DNA of 64,000 bases from the NCBI GenBank assembly GCA_009845905.1, contig VXYS01000009.1, positions 248,001 to 312,000 on the forward strand, in the 5' to 3' direction. Of the stretch, positions 33,396-43,580 are shown one piece after another. The position numbers were made by a program, and so were the translations under genes. The first letter of the stretch is position 1, and each line of letters begins with the position of its first letter. This stretch comes from Gammaproteobacteria bacterium. Lineage in GTDB: Bacteria; Pseudomonadota; Gammaproteobacteria; Steroidobacterales; Foliamicaceae. Under the pieces are notes generated by a model that saw nothing but the letters and a program-made list of their open reading frames with translations, was not told the DNA's origin and did not search any database.

Positions 33396-34638
33396 TTTCA
33401 GTCACCTCCGTGGCCCAACTATAGGCCAACAATCCGTCGGCGAGCTTGGGCTCGAACCAGGTGGACTTGGGCGGCATGATCTCGCCGGCGCCGGCCACGT
33501 CCATCAGCGCCTTCATCGGCGTGGGGTAGAGCGCTATCGCAACCGACGCATCGCCGCTATCCACGCGCCGCTCCAGTTCTTCGAGACCGCGCGCGCCTCC
33601 CACAAAGTCGATCCGTGGGTCGGTGCGGGAATCCTCGATGCCAAGGACCGGCCCCAGCAGATATTCCCCCAACAGGCTCACGTCGAGGCTGCCCACGGGA
33701 TCGTCGTCGCGCGCGAGGCCCTGACGCAGCCGCGCCCGGTGCCAGTTGCCGTCCAGGTAGAGTCCGTACTCGCGGGATCGAGCGGGTCGCGCCGGCGCCG
33801 ATGATGCGGTCACCTCGAAACAGGCGGACGACGCTTCAAGGAACGACGCGGGGCTGTGCCCGTTCAGGCCCGACACGACGCGGTTGTAGTCGAGGATCCT
33901 CAATTCGTCGGCGGGAAACGTGGCCCCGATCAGCCACTGCGCCTCGGGCCTTCCATCATGCGCCGCCGCGGCCCGATTGCCCGCCGCCACTCGGTGGTGG
34001 CCGTCGGCGATGTACAACTCGCCCAGATCGGCAAACGCCTGCGTGATCCGTTCCATCGAGGACTCGTCATCCACCACCCAGACGCTGTGCCCGGTGACCG
34101 CACCGCCCTGCTCCAGGGTTGCTTCGCAATCGGGCGCCACCTGAGTTGCTTCGGCCATCAGCGCGGCCAGGTCGTCATGCGCGCGGTGCGCCAGCATCAC
34201 CAGCCCGGTCTGCGATTCCAGCGCCTGGATCAGCCTTGCACGCACGGTTTCCTTGTCGGGACGGGTCAGTTCGTGACGGCGCAGCGTGCCTGCGCGGTAG
34301 CTCTCCACCGAAACCAGCAGCACGATTCCGGTTTGCGCATGGTCTCCGCTCCGTACCCGATATATGTAATAGGCCGGTTTGGCATCGCGGGCGATCACGC
34401 CGTTCGCCAGGAATTCATCAAGCGTCCGGCGCGCCGTGGCGTAGCGCTCCGCCGGCCCGCTATCGCCGGAGTCCGTCATGGCGGCCTCGGGCAGCGACAG
34501 GCGGAAGAAATCGTGGGGCCGGCCGGCGATTCGTGCCCGGGCTTCGTCTATGCTCACTACGTCGTACGGCGGAGCGATGGTCTCGGAAGCCTGTCCCGGC
34601 GAGGGACGCAACGCGCTGAAGGGTGCTACATGAAGCAT
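33388..34638 (-). CDS. DUF1015 family protein
   Basis: 416 residues. The N-terminus FSALRPSPGQASETIAPPYDVVS is the family signature, followed by DFFRLSLPE, YYIYRV (the usual 'fYvYr' strand), TGIVLLVSVESYRAGTLRRHELT and ELYIADGHHRVAA. Function is not established for the family. The gene overlaps the PCP_red-like gene downstream. Confidence 0.88.
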   Translation of the reverse strand: MLHVAPFSALRPSPGQASETIAPPYDVVSIDEARARIAGRPHDFFRLSLPEAAMTDSGDSGPAERYATARRTLDEFLANGVIARDAKPAYYIYRVRSGDHAQTGIVLLVSVESYRAGTLRRHELTRPDKETVRARLIQALESQTGLVMLAHRAHDDLAALMAEATQVAPDCEATLEQGGAVTGHSVWVVDDESSMERITQAFADLGELYIADGHHRVAAGNRAAAAHDGRPEAQWLIGATFPADELRILDYNRVVSGLNGHSPASFLEASSACFEVTASSAPARPARSREYGLYLDGNWHRARLRQGLARDDDPVGSLDVSLLGEYLLGPVLGIEDSRTDPRIDFVGGARGLEELERRVDSGDASVAIALYPTPMKALMDVAGAGEIMPPKSTWFEPKLADGLLAYSWATEVTENV

Positions 34639-34690
34639 GCGGGGGACCAGGCCGAAGCGCTCATTTGTGGCGTATCAAGAGTGAGTGCGG

Positions 34691-34726
34691 GACACCGCGC
34701 GGGGCATGCCCTCGCTCCCGGGTGTC
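34691..34726. repeat. Degenerate palindromic repeat, copy E
   Basis: On the minus strand this reads GACACCCGGGAGCGAGGGCA and onward, sharing CCCGGGAGCGAGG with copies B and C. Outer bases GACACC (34691-34696) and GGTGTC (34721-34726) form a 6-bp stem and GGGCATGCCC lies inside. It occupies part of the 99-bp gap between the amine oxidase and DUF1015 genes. The inner stem is damaged compared with the other copies. Confidence 0.5.
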
Positions 34727-34737
34727 GATCATCGAAG

Positions 34738-36180
34738 TCAGATCAGGTCGAGCACTTCGAAGGCGACGCGGTCGCCGGATTCCAGCGCCCCTTCCATGCC
34801 GCGGTTGGCCACGGCCGTGTGTTCGCCGCAGAAATGTACCCGGCCGTGCTGTTTCCCCACTTCCGGCGCGTATTTCATGACCTGGCCGGGCTTCCAGACT
34901 GCCCAGTCGCCGGCCGAGTCGGGATCGTTGAACCACGACTGGTAGGCCATGACCTCAAGCTGGCCCTTGGCGGCCGGGCGCAGGCGCTCGATGTCCGCAA
35001 CGATTCGGGCGGCGGCTTCTTCGTCCGACAACTGGTCCTGCTCCACCGCGTGAGCGCCGCGCGTCCAGCTCGTGAGGCTGGTGACTTCCTCCGGCGTGTC
35101 GCCCTTGCGCTCGCCGACCACCATTCCGGCCAGCGAATCGGTCCACATGTTGGGGGAAAGGCCGTCGTCCTCCCAGAAGGGACGCTTCGCGACCATGTGC
35201 AATTGATTGAGTATCTGGGAATCGACGTTTTGCGCCGCCTCGGCCTGCAATCCTTCAAGCCCGGGTTCCAGGTTCAGGTGACGCAGCAGGGAGCATGGCA
35301 GCGAGCAGACCACGCGGCCGGCGTGATGACGGCTGCCGTCATCGCAATGCACTTCGACACGGGAACCGGTATCGGTGATACCCGTAACGCGGCGCTCCAG
35401 CAGCACCTCGGAGTTCAGCGCAGCGGCCATGGCCTCGGGTATTGACTGGTTGCCGTTCACGGCCGTGTACGCGGAGCCGCCGTCCGGCCCGGTAAATCCC
35501 TGCACAGCGGCCGCAAAACGCATCGCGAACAGCACCAGTGCCGCCGACACCTCGTCGGCATTGTTACCCCAGCCCGGATTGTTGTTGTAGCAGAGGTCCA
35601 CGATCGCATCGGTCTCGCCCTGACCGGTGAGGTATTCGCGCAGCGACACGTCCAGGTGGGCAAACTCGGGCGACACCCAGTCCGGCGGCGACGGATAGGG
35701 ATTGTTCGTGAACATCTTGAACCCCAGGTAGGCCCAGGGCGGGAACTGGCGGGACTGCTCCGGCAGCGGATTCAGTGCGTGCGTGGGCCACTCTTCAGTG
35801 GGAATGATCTCGCCGTTCAGCGCCAGTGTCCGCACCCCGAAGAGCTCAACCATCGCGTCCAGGTTCACCAGTCCCACGCCCAGGTCCTGCACCACTTGCA
35901 TGAGGCGCGCGTAGCCGGCCCCGAAGCTCGTGCCTCCGGCTTCCGGCGAACCGGGGATATGCCGGTAGGACAGGATCCGCCCGCCCACGCGGTTGCGCGA
36001 TTCCAGCACCGTGACGCTCAGGCCTTCCGACTCGAGCAGACGCGCCGCCTGCAGGCCGGACAGCCCAGCGCCTATGACGATGACGTCGCTGTCGGTAGTG
36101 GGCCGCCGCGCGCACCCGGCGAGCACCGCCGCGGCCGCGCCGATCCCCAATAGCGCCTCGCGCCGATTCAATCTGGTCAC
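34738..36180 (-). CDS. Flavin amine oxidase family protein, Tat-exported
   Basis: About 480 residues. A Tat signal ([21 protein letters not shown]), possibly with a lipobox Cys, precedes the FAD-binding [21 protein letters not shown] and [10 protein letters not shown]. Near the C-terminus is [22 protein letters not shown], the second FAD contact of monoamine-oxidase-like proteins. GTG at 36180 has GGAGG nine nt upstream and is preferred over ATG 36198. It would oxidise an amine or a related substrate in the periplasm; which one is unknown. Confidence 0.9.
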   Translation of the reverse strand: MTRLNRREALLGIGAAAAVLAGCARRPTTDSDVIVIGAGLSGLQAARLLESEGLSVTVLESRNRVGGRILSYRHIPGSPEAGGTSFGAGYARLMQVVQDLGVGLVNLDAMVELFGVRTLALNGEIIPTEEWPTHALNPLPEQSRQFPPWAYLGFKMFTNNPYPSPPDWVSPEFAHLDVSLREYLTGQGETDAIVDLCYNNNPGWGNNADEVSAALVLFAMRFAAAVQGFTGPDGGSAYTAVNGNQSIPEAMAAALNSEVLLERRVTGITDTGSRVEVHCDDGSRHHAGRVVCSLPCSLLRHLNLEPGLEGLQAEAAQNVDSQILNQLHMVAKRPFWEDDGLSPNMWTDSLAGMVVGERKGDTPEEVTSLTSWTRGAHAVEQDQLSDEEAAARIVADIERLRPAAKGQLEVMAYQSWFNDPDSAGDWAVWKPGQVMKYAPEVGKQHGRVHFCGEHTAVANRGMEGALESGDRVAFEVLDLI

Positions 36181-36273
36181 TGTCTCCCGCCTCCACATGC
36201 CTGGAATGGACGCAAGAGTATAAGGCCCTCCGGATCGTCGCGCCCGATGCCGGCTAGCGGATAAACTGAGCGG

Positions 36274-38559
36274 ATGCGCTTATTGATTGTGGGCGGCGGG
36301 CCGACCGGGCTGTACCTGGCGATTTCGATGCTGCGGCGCTCGCCGGGTCACCGAATCACCGTGCTGGAACGCAACCGGCCCGACGACACATTCGGCTGGG
36401 GAGTGGTCTTTTCCGACGCCACGCTCGAGAACCTGACCGAAAACGACGCGAAGACCGCCGACGAGATTCGCGGCCGGTTCACCCACTGGGACGACATCGA
36501 AGTGCACTATCGCGGACGCAAACTGCTGTCCGGGGGTCATGGATTCTGCGGCATCGGCCGCGCACGATTGTTGCGCATCCTGCAGCGCCGCGCTTCGGAA
36601 CTCGGCGCGGAACTGCGCTTCGAGACCGAGGCGGAACCGGACCTCGACCTGTATCGCGACCACGACTTGGTAGTTGCCACCGACGGCGTCAACAGCCGCT
36701 TCCGCCAGGCCTACGCCCCGCACTTCGACGTGGAGATACAGACACGGGCCAATTACTTCCAATGGCTTGGCACGGAAAAGCACTTCGAGGCCTTCAACTT
36801 CATCTTCAGGGAGCTTGATGAAGGCTGGATATGGGCGCACGCCTATCGCTTCGAGGACGGGCTGTCCAGCTTCATCCCGGAGTGCGAGCCCGACACCTGG
36901 GAGCGGCTGGGTCTCGGCGAGATGGGCCAGGAAGAAAGCTGCCGGGTGCTGGAGAAAATCTTCGCGCGGCATCTGGGCGGACACCGGCTGATGAGCAACG
37001 CCGGCCATATCAAGGGGCACGCCTGGCTGAACTTTCGCCGGGTGCATTGCGGAAAGTGGCGCTACCGCAACCTGATCCTGGCAGGCGACGCGGCGCATAC
37101 CGCACACTTCTCGATCGGTTCGGGCACCAAGCTGGGGCTGGAGGACGCCATCGAGCTGGCCGAGGCGCTGAACGGCGGCGGCGCCACCGACGAGGCGCTT
37201 CAGGAATACGAGGAGAGCCGGCGGCTGGAGGTGATCAAGCTGCAGTCGGCGGCGCGCAATTCCACCGAGTGGTTCGAGAACGTTCCCCGCTATGCGCGCT
37301 TCGCGCCGCAGCAGTTCAACTATTCGCTGCTGACCCGCAGCCAGCGGGTAAGCCACGAGAACCTGAGGCTGCGCGACAGCCGCTGGCTCAAGCGGATGGA
37401 GCGCTGGTACAGCCGGCGGGAAACGGGCAGCGCCCGCGCGGTCGCACCGATGTTCGTGCCTTATCGCATCAAGGACCTGGAGCTGTCCAACCGCGTGGTG
37501 GTGGCGCCGATGGACATGTACAGCGCGGTGGACGGAACCGTAGGCGACTTTCACCTGGTGCACCTGGGTTCGCGCGCGCAGGGAGGCGCGGGACTGGTGT
37601 TCACCGAAATGAGTTGCGTGTCGCCCGAGGGGCGGATCACGCCGGGCTGCGCCGGCGTCTACCGCCGCGAGCACGCCGACGCCTACCGGCGCATCGTGGA
37701 CTTCGTGCACGAACACAGCGAGGCCCGGATCGCGCTGCAGATCGGGCACTCGGGTCCCAAGGGCTCGACCCGCCTGATGTGGGACGGGATGGACCAGCCG
37801 CTGGAGTCCGGGAACTGGCCGGTGATCGGGCCTTCGGAGAAGACCTACCGGCGGGGCGGCCAGGTTCCCCGCCCGATGACCCGCACCGACATGGACGAGG
37901 TCGTAGAACAGTTCCGGCATGCGGCCCGGCTCGGCCTCGAGGCCGGTTTCGACTGGCTGGAGCTGCATTGCGCCCACGGCTATCTGCTGTCCTCGTTCAT
38001 CTCGCCGCTGTCCAACCGGCGCCGCGACGAATACGGGGGGTCGCTCAAGCGCCGCTTGCGGTTCCCGCTGGAGGTGCTGGAAGCCGTACGCGAAATCTGG
38101 CCGGACGAGCGGCCCCTGTCGGTGCGGATTTCGGCCACCGACTGGGTCAAGAGCGGGGTCACAGGCGAGGACTCGGTGGAGATCGCCCGCGCCATGACCG
38201 CGGCCGGCGCGGACATCATTCACGTATCGGCCGGACAGACCTCCACCCGCGCCCGGCCGGTCTACGGCCGCATGTTCCAGACGCCGTACTCGGACCGGAT
38301 CCGCAACGAGGCCGGCGTGCCCACGATCGCGGTCGGAAACATCTACGAGACCGACCACGTCAACAGCATCCTGGCCGCCGGCCGCGCCGACCTGTGCGCG
38401 CTGGCGAGGCCGCATCTCAGCGACCCGTACTGGACGCTGCACGCCTCCACGTCGCTGGGCTACGGCCGGCAGCACTGGCCCATACAATACCTGTCGGGCA
38501 AAGAACAGGCCGAGCGCCTTGCGGCCCGGGCGGCACTGTTGCAGGAAGCGGACATATGA
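36274..38559 (+). CDS. Bifunctional aryl-CoA monooxygenase/flavin reductase (salicylyl-CoA 5-hydroxylase or 2-aminobenzoyl-CoA type)
   Basis: 761 residues, two flavin domains. Residues 1 to about 385 form an FAD monooxygenase of the p-hydroxybenzoate-hydroxylase fold: [33 protein letters not shown], and [18 protein letters not shown]. Residues about 390-750 form an old-yellow-enzyme-type FMN domain: [62 protein letters not shown] and [14 protein letters not shown]. This fusion is known from salicylyl-CoA 5-hydroxylases and from the 2-aminobenzoyl-CoA monooxygenase/reductase. It is coupled to an enoyl-CoA hydratase gene. Which CoA ester is used cannot be decided; the ligase gene is not in the window. 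Confidence 0.9.
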   Translation: MRLLIVGGGPTGLYLAISMLRRSPGHRITVLERNRPDDTFGWGVVFSDATLENLTENDAKTADEIRGRFTHWDDIEVHYRGRKLLSGGHGFCGIGRARLLRILQRRASELGAELRFETEAEPDLDLYRDHDLVVATDGVNSRFRQAYAPHFDVEIQTRANYFQWLGTEKHFEAFNFIFRELDEGWIWAHAYRFEDGLSSFIPECEPDTWERLGLGEMGQEESCRVLEKIFARHLGGHRLMSNAGHIKGHAWLNFRRVHCGKWRYRNLILAGDAAHTAHFSIGSGTKLGLEDAIELAEALNGGGATDEALQEYEESRRLEVIKLQSAARNSTEWFENVPRYARFAPQQFNYSLLTRSQRVSHENLRLRDSRWLKRMERWYSRRETGSARAVAPMFVPYRIKDLELSNRVVVAPMDMYSAVDGTVGDFHLVHLGSRAQGGAGLVFTEMSCVSPEGRITPGCAGVYRREHADAYRRIVDFVHEHSEARIALQIGHSGPKGSTRLMWDGMDQPLESGNWPVIGPSEKTYRRGGQVPRPMTRTDMDEVVEQFRHAARLGLEAGFDWLELHCAHGYLLSSFISPLSNRRRDEYGGSLKRRLRFPLEVLEAVREIWPDERPLSVRISATDWVKSGVTGEDSVEIARAMTAAGADIIHVSAGQTSTRARPVYGRMFQTPYSDRIRNEAGVPTIAVGNIYETDHVNSILAAGRADLCALARPHLSDPYWTLHASTSLGYGRQHWPIQYLSGKEQAERLAARAALLQEADI

Positions 38560-39356
38560 ACTTCAGTCCGGAGCATTTCCTTATGGAATTGCGCGGGCGC
38601 GTGGCCGTCATCACGCTCAATCGCCCGGAGCGCAAGAACCCGCTGACGTTCGACTCCTATGCGGAACTAAGGGACACCTTCAGGGCGCTGGACCGCAAGG
38701 CGGAGCCTCGCGCAGTCGTGATTCATGGCGCGGGCGGCAATTTCTGCTCCGGCGGAGACGTGCACGAAATCATCGGCCCGCTGCTGGAGATGGACGGGAC
38801 GGATCTGCTGAACTTCACCCGCATGACCGGGGACTTGGTGAAAGCCATGCGTTCCTGTCCACTTCCCGTCATCGCCGCCATCGACGGCATTTGCGCGGGG
38901 GCCGGGGCGGCGATCGCAATGGCCGCCGACCTCAGGGTCGGTACGGCCCGCAGCCGGACGGCTTTCCTTTTCACCCGCGTTGGACTGGCGGGCTGCGACA
39001 TGGGGGCCTGCGCGCTGCTGCCCCGCATCATCGGGCAGGGGCGGGCAACGGAATTGTTGCTGACCGGACGTTCGATGAGCGGCGACGAGGCGCGGGAAAC
39101 CGGTTTTTTCAATCGCCTCGCGGAACCGGAACGGCTTCTGGACGAAAGCCTCGAGTGGGCCGGTCAACTGGCGTCAGGTCCCAACTTCGCGCATGCCATG
39201 ACCAAGAACCAGCTCAACCTGGAGTGGGACATGCCGCTGGATCTGGCGATCGAGTCGGAGGCGCAGGCGCAGGCCATCTGCATGCAGACCAATGATTTCC
39301 GGCGCGCCTACGAGGCATTCGTGAAGCGCGAGCGACCGGATTTCAGGGGAGACTGA
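38556..39356 (+). CDS. Enoyl-CoA hydratase/isomerase family protein
   Basis: 266 residues; the start overlaps the monooxygenase stop (ATGA). Crotonase-fold motifs are [16 protein letters not shown], the oxyanion hole [15 protein letters not shown], and [21 protein letters not shown] with [16 protein letters not shown]. The Glu that activates water in hydratases (at the position just after the second oxyanion loop) appears as Gly-Cys-Asp here, so it may act as hydrolase, isomerase or on a ring-derived thioester. Operon context points to aromatic-CoA breakdown. Confidence 0.9.
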   Translation: MNFSPEHFLMELRGRVAVITLNRPERKNPLTFDSYAELRDTFRALDRKAEPRAVVIHGAGGNFCSGGDVHEIIGPLLEMDGTDLLNFTRMTGDLVKAMRSCPLPVIAAIDGICAGAGAAIAMAADLRVGTARSRTAFLFTRVGLAGCDMGACALLPRIIGQGRATELLLTGRSMSGDEARETGFFNRLAEPERLLDESLEWAGQLASGPNFAHAMTKNQLNLEWDMPLDLAIESEAQAQAICMQTNDFRRAYEAFVKRERPDFRGD

Positions 39357-39362
39357 CCGGAA

Positions 39363-40016
39363 GTGAGCGTGCTGCGTCCCAGCCAGGCCGATCTGCTGCG
39401 CCTTGCGCTCGACACCGGCGCCTTGCTGTTCGGCGAATTCACGACCAAGGGCGGGCGGGCAAGCCCTTACTTCTTCAACTCCTCGAAGCTGTGCACCGGG
39501 CGCGGCTCGCTGGTGGCCGGACAGGCCCTGGCGGAGGCGGCCATCGCGTCGGGGCTGCGTTTCGACATGCTGTTCGGCGCAGCCTACAAGGGCATACCCC
39601 TGGCCGCCATTACGTCGCTGGCCCTGGTCCAGGGCTACGGCCTGGACATCCCGTATGCGTACAACCGAAAGGAGCGCAAGGACCACGGCGAAGGCGGAGC
39701 CGTGGTGGGGGCGGAACTGGCCGGCCGCGTACTGATCGTCGATGACGTCCTGACCGCCGGCACCTCCGCCCGCGAGGCGATCGGCATGGTGCAGGAAGCC
39801 GGCGCCGAGCCCGTGGGCCTGCTGTTGCTGCTGGACCGGCAGGAACGCGGTTCCGGCAAGCTCAGCGCGGCCGGGGAACTGGCTGACGTATTCGGTATCG
39901 GCGTCTGCTCCGTATTCGGACTGGACAGCCTGCTCGGTGCGATGCGCGCGACCGGATTGGACCCCGAAGCCCAGGAGCGGATCGCGGCCTACCGAAAGAA
40001 ATACGGCGCGCCCTGA
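39363..40016 (+). CDS. pyrE: Orotate phosphoribosyltransferase
   Basis: 217 residues, GTG start 6 bp after the hydratase stop. LFGEFTTKGGRASPYFFNSS is the N-terminal PyrE signature; DMLFGAAYKGIPLAA and YNRKERKDHGEGGAVVG hold the catalytic flexible loop. The PRPP-binding motif is VLIVDDVLTAGTSAREAI. It joins PRPP and orotate to OMP in pyrimidine synthesis. The end converges on dut with a 6-bp gap. Confidence 0.96.
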   Translation: MSVLRPSQADLLRLALDTGALLFGEFTTKGGRASPYFFNSSKLCTGRGSLVAGQALAEAAIASGLRFDMLFGAAYKGIPLAAITSLALVQGYGLDIPYAYNRKERKDHGEGGAVVGAELAGRVLIVDDVLTAGTSAREAIGMVQEAGAEPVGLLLLLDRQERGSGKLSAAGELADVFGIGVCSVFGLDSLLGAMRATGLDPEAQERIAAYRKKYGAP

Positions 40017-40022
40017 TCCTCC

Positions 40023-40499
40023 TCAGGTGCGGCCGGTGTGGCCGAAGCCGCCCTCGCCCCGCTCGGACGCCGTGAATTCCTCGACCACGTCGAAGCCCGC
40101 CCGCGCTACCGGCAACAGCACCAGCTGCGCCACCCGCATTCCGTCTTCCAGCACGAAAGGTTTGTCGCCGCGGTTCCAGCACGACATCATGATCTCGCCC
40201 TGGTAATCGGAGTCGATCAGTCCCACCAGGTTGCCGAGCACTATACCGTGCTTGTGGCCAAGTCCGGAGCGCGGAAGAATGACCGCGGCCAGTTCGGGAT
40301 CGGCGATATGCAGGGCGATGCCGGTGTGCACCAGGCGAGTCTCGCCCGGCTTGAGCGTCAGCGGCTCATCCAGGCAGGCGCGAAGGTCCATGCCGGCCGA
40401 TCCCCGCGTTTCGTAACGGGGCAGCCGGGCCTTCCTGTTGAGAATCCGTAGCTGAATCGCGCAACCCGGCTGATTCGCGGGCCGCGCCGGTGGGCTCAC
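40023..40499 (-). CDS. dut: Deoxyuridine 5'-triphosphate nucleotidohydrolase
   Basis: 158 residues, starting at GTG 40499, which overlaps the coaBC stop (GTGA). All five dUTPase motifs are visible: [41 protein letters not shown] and the flexible C-terminal arm [12 protein letters not shown]. It is a trimeric enzyme converting dUTP to dUMP. The coaBC-dut pair is the common gammaproteobacterial order. Confidence 0.95.
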   Translation of the reverse strand: MSPPARPANQPGCAIQLRILNRKARLPRYETRGSAGMDLRACLDEPLTLKPGETRLVHTGIALHIADPELAAVILPRSGLGHKHGIVLGNLVGLIDSDYQGEIMMSCWNRGDKPFVLEDGMRVAQLVLLPVARAGFDVVEEFTASERGEGGFGHTGRT

Positions 40500-41731
40500 T
40501 GCGCCGAACTCCGGGTCCGCAGCAGCGTGACTTTCTCCAGGCCGCAGCGTTCGGCGATCAGGCCGATTAACTGCCGCGCCATCTCCGGCTTGGCGCACTT
40601 CCCGATCCGCCGACCGCCGCCTTCCCACACGACCCTCGCCGACGTCTCCACGTCACCGAACCCGCGATCCTTGCCGACACGGTTGCCGACCACCATGTCC
40701 ACGCCTTTGGACTCAAGCTTGGCGCGGGCGTTCTCTTCCACCTGCTGTGTCTCGGCGGCAAAGCCGACCAGGAAAGGCCGTTCCGGCAGTCGGGCCACAC
40801 CGGCCAGAATGTCGGGCGACGGTTTCAGTTCGAGCGCCTCCGCGGAATCCCGGCGTTTCAGCTTCTTCTGGCTGTAGTGCGCCGGAGCGTAGTCCGACAC
40901 GGCAGCGCAGGCGATGAAAATGTGGCAGCCGTTCGCCCGCTCCATCACCGCATTGAGCATTTCCTCGGCAGTAACCACATCCAGGCGCTCGACTCCCGGC
41001 GGCGTCGCCCGCGCCGTGGGTCCGGTCACCAACTGAACGTCGGCGCCGGCCCGCGCCGCCGCTTCGGCGAGTTCGAATCCCATCGTCCCGGTGCTCCGGT
41101 TGGACAGGAAGCGCACCGGATCGATCGGTTCCCGCGTGGGTCCGGCCGTAATCAGCACCCGCTGTCCGGCCAGTTGGTCCGACAGGCCGACGCTCCGCTC
41201 CACCGCCTCGATGATGTCCGGAACCGCGCTCATGCGGCCCTCGCCGACATCGCCGCAGGCCTGCTGTCCGTGATCGGGGCCCACCAGCACGCATCCGCGT
41301 TCGCGCAGCGCAGCGCAGTTTTCCTGCGTGGCCCGGTTGCTCCACATATTGCGATTCATGGCGGGCGCAACCAGCACCGGGGCATTGCTCGCCAGGCATA
41401 GCGTGCCGAGCAGGTCGGAGGCTTCGCCGCGGGCCAGGCGCGCGATCGTGTTGGCTGTAGCGGGGGCGATGACGATGCAGTCCGCCCACCTCGCCAGTTC
41501 GATATGGCTCATCGCCGCCTCCGCGGCCTCGTCCCAGAGCGAGCAGCGGGCCGGTGCGCCCGTAACGGCCTGCATCAGAAGCGGGGAAATCAGCTTCGCG
41601 CCGCCTTCGGTCAGGACCGCGCGAACCTCGGCGCCATGCTCGGCCAGCCGGCGGGCCAGTTCCGGGGCACGGTACGCGGCGACGCTGCCGCTCACGCCCA
41701 GCAGGATCTTCTTGTTCGTGAGAATGTGCAT
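40496..41731 (-). CDS. coaBC: Bifunctional phosphopantothenoylcysteine decarboxylase/synthase
   Basis: 411 residues. The CoaC half (1 to about 190) has the flavin-binding [20 protein letters not shown], a His in [10 protein letters not shown], the PAMN motif in APAMNRNMW, and [13 protein letters not shown] with its catalytic Cys. The CoaB half (from about 190) has [38 protein letters not shown] and KLKRRD. It makes 4'-phosphopantetheine from phosphopantothenate and cysteine. Confidence 0.96.
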   Translation of the reverse strand: MHILTNKKILLGVSGSVAAYRAPELARRLAEHGAEVRAVLTEGGAKLISPLLMQAVTGAPARCSLWDEAAEAAMSHIELARWADCIVIAPATANTIARLARGEASDLLGTLCLASNAPVLVAPAMNRNMWSNRATQENCAALRERGCVLVGPDHGQQACGDVGEGRMSAVPDIIEAVERSVGLSDQLAGQRVLITAGPTREPIDPVRFLSNRSTGTMGFELAEAAARAGADVQLVTGPTARATPPGVERLDVVTAEEMLNAVMERANGCHIFIACAAVSDYAPAHYSQKKLKRRDSAEALELKPSPDILAGVARLPERPFLVGFAAETQQVEENARAKLESKGVDMVVGNRVGKDRGFGDVETSARVVWEGGGRRIGKCAKPEMARQLIGLIAERCGLEKVTLLRTRSSAQ

Positions 41732-41837
41732 GGTTACCGCCCATTATCCCAGCAAACGCCGGTGTCGCGTCATTTCTTTGTAAACGCGCCGCCATTCGCC
41801 CTTTGCGGAACGCCTTCCAGTCTGCAGACTGCACGGC

Positions 41838-42521
41838 ATGGCCGGTTCAAGGATTAGCCAGTGGCCGAGTTCCACCCGACCCCGGGAACGGTTCCTGAAC
41901 GAGGGAGTCGATCGCGTGTCGGACGCCGAACTGCTGTGCCTTCTTCTGGGATCGGGCGCCGCCGGCATGTCGGCGCTGGAACTTGCGCAGGAGTTGCTGG
42001 TGCGCTTCGGCGGCATGCGCGGGGTATTCGCGGCCACGCCCCGCGAACTCTCCGGAGTGCGCGGAATCGGCGCGGCCAAGGCCACCGTGATCGCGGCGGC
42101 CCGCGAGAGCTACGCCCGGTCGCTGAAGGAAAAGATCACGACAGGCCGCCGGCTGAGCAATTCGGCCGACAGCGAGCGCTTTCTGCTGGCCCGGCTGCGG
42201 GACCGCCGCTACGAGACCTTTTGCTGCATGTTTCTCGATTGCCGGAACCGGGTGCTGGCCTTTGAAGAGATCTTTCACGGCACCCTCGACAGCGCCATGG
42301 TCTATCCGCGGGAAATCGTGCGGCGCGCGATGGAACGCAATGCGGCGGCGGTCATCCTTGCCCACAACCACCCGTCCGGCGTGGCCGAACCCAGTCAGGC
42401 GGACCACCTGATTACAGAGCGCATCCGCAAGGCGCTGGAACTGATCGACGTGCGGGTGCTGGACCACTTCATCGTCGGACACGACGGATGCGCCTCGCTC
42501 GCGCGCCTGGGGGCGCTATAG
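41838..42521 (+). CDS. radC: RadC family JAB-domain protein
   Basis: 227 residues. The N-terminal helix-hairpin-helix segment (DAELLCLLLGSG, ELSGVRGIGAAKA) is followed by a JAB1/MPN metalloprotease-like domain with FHGTLDSAMVYPREIVRRA and the metal site HNHPSGVAEPSQAD. The original DNA-repair role of RadC is doubtful and the substrate is unknown. It is divergent from coaBC, 106 bp away, and convergent with the STAS gene with a 4-bp gap. Confidence 0.95.
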   Translation: MAGSRISQWPSSTRPRERFLNEGVDRVSDAELLCLLLGSGAAGMSALELAQELLVRFGGMRGVFAATPRELSGVRGIGAAKATVIAAARESYARSLKEKITTGRRLSNSADSERFLLARLRDRRYETFCCMFLDCRNRVLAFEEIFHGTLDSAMVYPREIVRRAMERNAAAVILAHNHPSGVAEPSQADHLITERIRKALELIDVRVLDHFIVGHDGCASLARLGAL

Positions 42522-42525
42522 AAAG

Positions 42526-42861
42526 TCAGTCGCGGAGCGAGTCCAGCGCCCCTTCGCGGGTCGCATGTACCGGGATGATCTTGTCGAACCCGGTCATCTC
42601 GAAAACGATCCTGACGCGCGGCGCCATGGAGCAAAGCGCGAATTTCACGCCATTCTCCTCCAATTCCCTGGCGATCATGAGGAAAGCGCTCAGTCCCGCA
42701 CTGCTGACTTCAGTCACTTCATGGCAATCGACGACGACCGTGTTTTCGTCGCCCAGTACTGCCTGCATGGAACGCTTGAAGCGTACAGCGCTCGTTCCGT
42801 CGATACGGCCCGCCGCGTAGGCGATCAGCGTTCCGTCTAGAGTCTCGGTGCGAATCTGCAT
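42526..42861 (-). CDS. STAS-domain anti-sigma-factor antagonist-like protein
   Basis: 111 residues, a single STAS domain. ENTVVVDCHEVTEVSSAGLSAFLMI contains the DxS/S-S-A-G-L loop with the phosphorylatable serine, as in SpoIIAA/RsbV. GGAG-rich sequence precedes the ATG. It probably switches a partner kinase or sigma regulator on and off; no kinase partner gene is nearby. Confidence 0.88.
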   Translation of the reverse strand: MQIRTETLDGTLIAYAAGRIDGTSAVRFKRSMQAVLGDENTVVVDCHEVTEVSSAGLSAFLMIARELEENGVKFALCSMAPRVRIVFEMTGFDKIIPVHATREGALDSLRD

Positions 42862-42914
42862 CGGACCAGTGGCTCCCCCCGCCCCCTACAAAAGCCAACG
42901 CTACTCGCATTCTA

Positions 42915-42942
42915 GCACCCGCGGCCACCCGCGGCGGGGTGC
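42915..42942 (-). terminator. GC-rich hairpin downstream of rpmG
   Basis: GCACCC (42915-42920) pairs with GGGTGC (42937-42942), and within the loop two CCGCGG blocks can pair. It lies 16 bp beyond the rpmG stop on the minus strand. No T-run follows, so it could be a factor-dependent terminator or an RNA-stability hairpin. Confidence 0.4.
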
Positions 42943-42958
42943 GCGATGCGCGCTGAAA

Positions 42959-43114
42959 CTACTTGATCTTGGCTTCCTTGTAGGTAACGTGCTTGCGCGC
43001 GCGCGGGTCGTATTTCTTGACTTCCATCTTCTCCGGGTGCGTCCTGCGGTTCTTGGTAGTCGTATAGAAGTGACCGGTCCCGGCCGTGGAAACCAACCTG
43101 ATTTTTTCCCGCAT
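42959..43114 (-). CDS. rpmG: 50S ribosomal protein L33
   Basis: 51 residues: [20 protein letters not shown] at the N-terminus and [12 protein letters not shown] at the C-terminus. This is the zinc-free form, with no cysteines. It is 23 bp downstream of rpmB on the same strand, the standard rpmB-rpmG operon. Confidence 0.97.
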   Translation of the reverse strand: MREKIRLVSTAGTGHFYTTTKNRRTHPEKMEVKKYDPRARKHVTYKEAKIK

Positions 43115-43137
43115 CGCGATAACTCCCGGTCTGCGCC

Positions 43138-43374
43138 TTAAACGCGCTCGCCTGCCGCGCGCAGATTCGCCAGCACCGTCTCGATGCCGTCGCGGTCGAT
43201 GATCTTCATTCCCTTGCGCGAAACACGCAGCTTTACATAGCGCTTTTCGCTTTCCACCCAGAAGCGGTGCGTGTGGAGGTTGGGCAGGAAACGGCGCCGA
43301 CGCTTGTTATGCGCGTGCGAAACGGTGTTCCCCGACATGGGCCGTTTCCCCGTGACCTGGCATACGCGTGACAT
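43138..43374 (-). CDS. rpmB: 50S ribosomal protein L28
   Basis: 78 residues: [20 protein letters not shown], then the basic [16 protein letters not shown] and [15 protein letters not shown]. It has only one Cys, so it is the zinc-independent form. The frame is open far upstream, but that extension is read through the inverted-repeat element and the neighbouring transporter in another frame, so the ATG at 43374 is the start. Confidence 0.97.
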   Translation of the reverse strand: MSRVCQVTGKRPMSGNTVSHAHNKRRRRFLPNLHTHRFWVESEKRYVKLRVSRKGMKIIDRDGIETVLANLRAAGERV

Positions 43375-43431
43375 GGTATTTCCCCGGCGAGCGCCGACTG
43401 AGGGCGGCATTGTATAGCAATCACGCGGCTG

Positions 43432-43578
43432 CAGTCTTTCTCCGCCCCTCTTCTTCCGGGGTGGATTCATGCAATCCACCATGAATCCATGCATGGAGCT
43501 TGGTTCCGCTGTTCGCGCCGGGGCATCGGCGCTCACTGGCTCACACACTCCCGGAAGAAGAGGGGCGGAGAAAGACTG
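43432..43578. repeat. Long inverted-repeat element X3 (29-bp perfect arms)
   Basis: The left arm 43432-43460 and right arm 43550-43578 are perfect reverse complements over 29 bp. The inner end of each arm is the CCCGGAAGAAGAG core shared with element X2. The 89-nt loop holds a 7-bp hairpin (GTGGATT/AATCCAC, 43461-43479) and, on the minus strand, TGTGAGCCA and GCGGAACCAAGC blocks that recur in X2. It starts 2 bp after the stop of the symporter gene and lies upstream of rpmB. Confidence 0.9.
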
Positions 43579-43580
43579 AA

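Noticed and set aside
36831-38555. Long open frame upstream of the enoyl-CoA hydratase start, within the monooxygenase gene.
   Set aside because: It is the +1 shadow of the monooxygenase in high-GC DNA; the hydratase begins at the ATGA overlap at 38556.
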